From contig JAGBQS010000156.1 of the NCBI GenBank assembly GCA_017632695.1, forward strand, positions 1 to 10,158: DNA of 10,158 bases. Reading direction: 5' to 3'. The notes under the pieces were generated by a model, which was not told the origin of the DNA, did no database searches, and saw only the letters and a list, made by a program, of their open reading frames with translations. This stretch comes from Bacteroidales bacterium. Its GTDB lineage: Bacteria > Bacteroidota > Bacteroidia > Bacteroidales > UBA3663. The stretch's first letter is position 1. The number at the start of each line of letters is the position of its first letter. This document shows positions 6,804-10,158 of this stretch, one piece after another. Position numbers and translations under genes: made by a program.

Positions 6804-7631
6804 TTAATTCTTCAGTTTCAAATGTCCGGACTCGAGGGCCTTGGTTCTCAGTTCATCGAGCAATTGCCGGCGATGCTCACCGCGTTTCTGCTGGACCAGC
6901 AGTTCCATGATGTCGTTCCGGGCAAATTCGAACGGCTGGACTTCGCCCTGAGAATGGAACCCGGTGATGAGAAGGAGGTAGATATAATCCTTGTCCTTCA
7001 TTTCGTACAGCTTGGGTTGCAAAGGCTGGCCGAGATCGGTTGGCATAAAATCCGTCAGACGGTTCATGGGCACCCAATGATCGGAATAGCTCTCGTAGGC
7101 AACGGCCCGCAGCTGGCAATACTGTTCCAGATCTTCTGCATGATCCATATTGCCATCCAGAATCTGTGTCAGCCATTCTTTCAGTCTGTTCACCTTCGAT
7201 GAATTGGAAAGCAGCTGGATATAAATACCCTGGGCTATAGGATATTCGAGTCGCAGGTTGTCCTTGTTTTTGTCGTAGAAAGTCTGGCATTCTTCGTCGG
7301 TAACCAGATCATCGAGCGCCAGCAGTCGTTCATTCAGGTACGTCTGCGAGATAAGATCCCGCCGATACTGCGAAGCCTGCTTTTCCAGCTGGTCCAAGTT
7401 CTGGACATGCTTCAGTCCCTGACGGTACAGCAGCTGTTCGTTAACCCATCCGTTAACATATTCTTCGACAAACGCGGCACTGTCAGCACCATGCAAACCC
7501 ATCGGCATCTGCAAGAGAACATCATTCAGATTGAGACGCTCCTCACCTATTTGTGCCAGATAGGAACCATCGGTCGGCTGACAGGCTGTCAGCAAACACA
7601 ACATACTCGCAAAAAATGATATTCTCTTCAT
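6804..7631 (-). CDS. SurA/PpiC-related lipoprotein lacking a recognisable rotamase domain
   Basis: A 275-residue predicted lipoprotein. The N-terminus carries a lipobox, LLTAC, with the acylated Cys17. The acid-rich surface-export signal described for some Bacteroidota lipoproteins is not evident after it (QPTDGS), so I infer that the protein faces the periplasm. The mature part resembles the N-terminal helical chaperone region of SurA/PpiD proteins: an AQIGEERLNLNDVLLQMP start (about 26-43), then a long helical stretch with EEYVNGWVNEQLLYRQGL. The segment where a parvulin domain would sit (about 125-240) shows no parvulin signatures such as HILL or GGDLG, although a helical C-terminal part follows. 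I therefore infer a chaperone-type relative without isomerase activity. Gaps are 15 bases to the downstream SurA-like gene and 19 bases from the upstream isomerase gene, so cotranscription is likely. ATG start at 7629-7631. The function is not established. Confidence 0.85.
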   Translation of the reverse strand: MKRISFFASMLCLLTACQPTDGSYLAQIGEERLNLNDVLLQMPMGLHGADSAAFVEEYVNGWVNEQLLYRQGLKHVQNLDQLEKQASQYRRDLISQTYLNERLLALDDLVTDEECQTFYDKNKDNLRLEYPIAQGIYIQLLSNSSKVNRLKEWLTQILDGNMDHAEDLEQYCQLRAVAYESYSDHWVPMNRLTDFMPTDLGQPLQPKLYEMKDKDYIYLLLITGFHSQGEVQPFEFARNDIMELLVQQKRGEHRRQLLDELRTKALESGHLKLKN

Positions 7632-7650
7632 TGCTCAAAAGTTCTTCAGG

Positions 7651-9570
7651 TTACTTACGCAGTTTGTCAAGTTGCTTTTGGTTCAGAACAACCGGGAACT
7701 TGGCCCGTAACTCGGCCACCCACTTTTCTTCCAGTTCGTTCTGATAATCGGCAACAACGGCGCTACGGACATCATCGACGCTCTCAGGAGCAACTACCAC
7801 CCGGCCGTATGTCATGCGGACAGGCATATTGGCACGAGGATCGTTGGGCTTGACGTTGATATGCAGACGCTCACGGTCGACGGTATTGTTATCGCCCGGA
7901 GCATACAGGCCGTTCACGATATGGAAGCGGGGCACCTTCGGATTAGGCGTCAGAATGGTATCGGTCAGAATCTGCGAACGTACCAGATCGGCACATTCCT
8001 GAATGTCAGAGTGATTGTCATAAATATTCTTCAGGGCTTCCACCAACAGGGTATCATCGGCGCACTCAATGAAGGCGCCCTTGAAATGAGGCAGTTCCCA
8101 GGCATACTTGGCGCGGTGTGCCTCAAAGTACTGCTCCAGTCCTACGGTATCCTGAGCAGCCTTGTCCCAGACTTCGCCGCCTGCCACATCGAACAGCAGG
8201 ATTCCGTCGTGATACTCCTTATACAGATTGCGGAACTCGCTGTACTTGTCGGCCAGATGGGCATCCTCGTACTCCGTAATCATAGCGCGCTTATAAGCAT
8301 CCAAAGCATCGGCCTGCTTTACATAGCCCGCCTCATCGCCATAGTTTGCCTGACACCATTCGTCGAACTGCTGTGCGGTATATTTCTGCTTGCCGATGGT
8401 CATGAACACCTTGTTGCGGTTCTTGCCCGACAACACATATTCATTAACCTTCATACCGTCTTCGAGCATCCAGGTTTCCTGCTGCTGACGACGATAGGAC
8501 TCAGCACGCGAAGGATCGCGGGTAATCATTTCGCGGAGTTCAGCCATTGCGGCGCTGTCGGCCGGAGCTTCCGAACGCTCATCCAGCTTGGTCATAATGT
8601 GCCAGCCGTAATCGGTTGTAAACGGTTCGGAGATCTCGCCTTTCTTCAGGGCATAGGCCACCGACATCCACTCTTCGGGGAAACGGGCCGAACTGTTCAG
8701 CCAGGGATAGGCTCCGCCACGCTGTGAAGTGTACTGATCGTCGCTGGCGCTTGCAGCCACTTCGGCAAAAGGCTTACCGCCCTTCAGTACCTGATAAACG
8801 GAATCGATATAGGGTTTGGCCTGAGCGGCAGCTATCTGAGGCGGCACGTTACGCGAGAATGTCTTCATGATGTGGGCAACAAGCACTTCGGGACGGGCCG
8901 GACGACGGTCGATGACCTTCAACAGATGAACGCCGAACTGACTGCGTAGCGTAGCAACCTCTCCGACGGGAGTCTCGTAAGCGGCTTTCTCAAACGGATA
9001 AACCATCTGCATGACGCTGAAGTAGCCCAGGTCGCCGCCGTTCTGACGGGCAGAAGGATCTTCGCTCTTCACTCGCGCCAGACTGTCGAAGCTGGCTCCA
9101 GCCTCCAGTTCCATCCGGATACTGTCAATCCTGGCATAGGCTTCGGCCACCTTCTTGGGCGAAGCTTTCTCGTCGAGGCGTACCAATATATGTGCTGCGT
9201 GAACCTCCTCTTTCCGGTTCCTGATGATTTCCTCCACAGCCTGATCCTTCCAGTTCTCATTCAGAAGGTACGGTTCGGCCAGTTGCTTGCGATAGCCTTC
9301 CAGTTCATCAATGTAAGCCTGCGTGGTATCGATACCGCGACTTAAGGCTTCCTGAACCTTCAGTTTATAATTGACGAAAAGTTCAACGTATTCATCGAAT
9401 GACTTCTGTTCGATTACATCCTGTTCGTTGTTCTTGTTGTAGAAATATTCGAACTCCGAACGGGTTACAGGCTGTCCGTTAATGGTCATTACCACAGGGT
9501 CGTTTCCTTTGGCATTGACAGACAGGATACCGAAGGCCAGAAGGCCCATCATCATAAAATTCATTTTCAT
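7651..9570 (-). CDS. PpiD/SurA-like secreted peptidyl-prolyl isomerase, two parvulin domains, first gene of the operon
   Basis: A 639-residue envelope isomerase/chaperone. From the chosen start (ATG 9568-9570) it has a signal peptide, MKMNFMMMGLLAFGILSVNA (1-20). A SurA_N-like segment beginning VVMTINGQPVTRSEF (26-40) is followed by a helical region to about 118. The first parvulin domain (about 122-222) has HAAHILVRLDE and QNGGDLGYFS (176-185) and ends FGVHLLKV. The second (about 229-330) has VAHIMKTFS and RGGAYPW and ends YGWHIMTKLDE. The C-terminal 300 residues look like a further helical, isomerase-derived region with no intact parvulin core that I can see. The frame extends upstream to ATG 9645, but that part covers the promoter at 9603-9634, so the longer start would not be on the transcript, and the resulting N-terminus would bury the signal peptide. 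Two alternative starts lie close by, including ATG 9564. Confidence 0.92.
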   Translation of the reverse strand: MKMNFMMMGLLAFGILSVNAKGNDPVVMTINGQPVTRSEFEYFYNKNNEQDVIEQKSFDEYVELFVNYKLKVQEALSRGIDTTQAYIDELEGYRKQLAEPYLLNENWKDQAVEEIIRNRKEEVHAAHILVRLDEKASPKKVAEAYARIDSIRMELEAGASFDSLARVKSEDPSARQNGGDLGYFSVMQMVYPFEKAAYETPVGEVATLRSQFGVHLLKVIDRRPARPEVLVAHIMKTFSRNVPPQIAAAQAKPYIDSVYQVLKGGKPFAEVAASASDDQYTSQRGGAYPWLNSSARFPEEWMSVAYALKKGEISEPFTTDYGWHIMTKLDERSEAPADSAAMAELREMITRDPSRAESYRRQQQETWMLEDGMKVNEYVLSGKNRNKVFMTIGKQKYTAQQFDEWCQANYGDEAGYVKQADALDAYKRAMITEYEDAHLADKYSEFRNLYKEYHDGILLFDVAGGEVWDKAAQDTVGLEQYFEAHRAKYAWELPHFKGAFIECADDTLLVEALKNIYDNHSDIQECADLVRSQILTDTILTPNPKVPRFHIVNGLYAPGDNNTVDRERLHINVKPNDPRANMPVRMTYGRVVVAPESVDDVRSAVVADYQNELEEKWVAELRAKFPVVLNQKQLDKLRK

Positions 9571-9602
9571 TTGAATAGATTTCAAGTTAAAAAATATGCG
9601 CG

Positions 9603-9634
9603 CAAAGATACTGAAAAAAGTCCGCTTCCACAAA
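9603..9634 (-). promoter_or_regulatory. Bacteroidota-type promoter for the isomerase/mutL operon
   Basis: Read on the minus strand, TTTG (9631-9634) is followed by exactly 20 bases and TATCTTTG (9603-9610), matching the Bacteroidota consensus TTTG-N19/21-TAnnTTTG. Transcription would start near 9596, giving a leader of about 25 bases before ATG 9570. The site lies inside the open frame that begins at 9645, so it decides the start codon. It could drive the whole minus-strand block, since I see no second clear promoter or terminator within it. Confidence 0.75.
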
Positions 9635-9660
9635 TTAATTAGCATTTTTTTGCTTATTTC

Positions 9661-9691
9661 TTGTTTTTTTCACGAAAAAGTCTTACATTTG
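9661..9691 (+). promoter_or_regulatory. Bacteroidota-type promoter for the nitroreductase gene
   Basis: TTG (9661-9663), 20 bases, then TACATTTG (9684-9691) fit the Bacteroidota promoter consensus. The upstream element is slightly degenerate (cTTG for TTTG). The predicted start is near 9698, with a leader of about 25 bases, A/T-rich and without a Shine-Dalgarno sequence. The two divergent promoters are separated by only 26 bases between their outer elements. That spacer contains a weak inverted repeat, AGCA-N6-TGCT, at 9641-9654. Confidence 0.7.
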
Positions 9692-9722
9692 CACCCGTCT
9701 TAACAACAAAACATTTCGTATT

Positions 9723-10158
9723 ATGAACAGTTTTCACGATCTCGTCATTCATCGTCGCAGCTATCGCAAATACACGGAAGAGCTGCTTAATCCCGAACAA
9801 GTCCGACTGATTCTGGAGGCCGCACTGATGTCGCCGGCCGGCAAACGCAGAAACCCCTGGCACTTTGTTGTGGTGGAAGATAAAGCAGTCCTGAAGGCTC
9901 TCTCGGAAGCCAAGTCGCAGGGTGCTGCACCTATTGCCAATGCCGCATTGGCGATTGCGGTCTGTGCCGACCCGAACGACAGCGACACTTGGGTTGAGGA
10001 TTGCTCGATTGCATCTTTGCAGATCATGCTGGAAGCGCAGGACCTCGGACTCGGTTCTGTGTGGATTCAGATGCGAAACCGCGAAGACGAGCAAGGAAAT
10101 GATGCCTCGTACAACGTCCGCCAGATTCTGGACATTCCTGCCAATTACGAGGTATTGA
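9723..10158 (+). CDS. Nitroreductase-family FMN oxidoreductase, 3' end cut by window edge
   Basis: The frame opens at ATG 9723 and is still open at the right edge (145 complete codons). Family members of this short type are usually about 165-180 residues, so only a little is missing. The N-terminus, LVIHRRSYRKYTEELLNPEQ (7-26), carries the RRSxRxY FMN-phosphate-binding motif. MSPAGKRRNPWHFVVVED (about 37-54) is the second cofactor-binding block (SPxxxxxNPWHF). DCSIASLQIMLEAQDLGLGSVW (about 99-120) is the helix and GLGSxW segment that lines the active site in this fold. Such enzymes use NAD(P)H and FMN to reduce nitro compounds, quinones or related substrates; the physiological substrate cannot be told. 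The gene has its own promoter and is transcribed away from the isomerase operon, so no functional link is implied. Confidence 0.93.
   Translation, partial: MNSFHDLVIHRRSYRKYTEELLNPEQVRLILEAALMSPAGKRRNPWHFVVVEDKAVLKALSEAKSQGAAPIANAALAIAVCADPNDSDTWVEDCSIASLQIMLEAQDLGLGSVWIQMRNREDEQGNDASYNVRQILDIPANYEVL

Noticed and set aside
7861..8727. 288-codon open frame on the plus strand opposite the first isomerase gene
   Set aside because: It has the same codon-register artefact. The minus-strand frame has a signal peptide and two parvulin domains, while the plus frame has no supporting motif.

Overview
The window looks like chromosomal DNA of a Bacteroidota bacterium, most likely order Bacteroidales. 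The evidence is two promoters of the Bacteroidota type (TTTG-like element, about 20 bases, TAnnTTTG), A/T-rich leaders without Shine-Dalgarno sequences, and a gene set I associate with that order: several parvulin-type isomerases next to an OstA-like protein and mutL. I cannot name the genus. No mobile element, CRISPR array, tRNA or rRNA is visible. This is a housekeeping region, not an accessory one.

Layout, read in the direction of transcription. A compact minus-strand block runs from 9570 down to 1, with gaps of 15 to 59 bases: (1) a secreted PpiD/SurA-like isomerase with two rotamase domains (7651-9570); (2) a SurA-related lipoprotein without a recognisable rotamase domain (6804-7631); (3) a SurA-like periplasmic isomerase with two rotamase domains (5427-6788); (4) an OstA-like gene of the LptA/LptD family, interrupted by one in-frame TGA and starting with TTG (3645-5396); (5) a small tail-anchored protein (3278-3592); (6) mutL (1310-3262); (7) a signal-less SH3-NlpC/P60 peptidase of YkfC type (429-1250); (8) the 5' third of murF (1-410). 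A promoter at 9603-9634 fits transcription of the block. It also shows that the isomerase starts at 9570, not at an upstream ATG. On the plus strand, a divergent promoter (9661-9691) precedes a nitroreductase-family gene that runs off the right edge.

How they fit together. The first four genes form an outer-membrane biogenesis cassette: periplasmic chaperones/isomerases for beta-barrel proteins, plus an OstA-like factor of the lipopolysaccharide transport family. mutL is mismatch repair. The NlpC/P60 enzyme and MurF act at opposite ends of cytoplasmic muropeptide metabolism, recycling and precursor completion.

The main anomaly is the OstA-like gene. One TGA sits exactly where I recall the family carrying a cysteine, and 516 uninterrupted in-frame codons follow it. 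The plain explanation is a recent nonsense mutation or a sequence error, but UGA readthrough or selenocysteine recoding has not been excluded. I found no clearly new multi-gene system. MutL also stands out: its C-terminal domain has lost the residues of the MutL endonuclease site.
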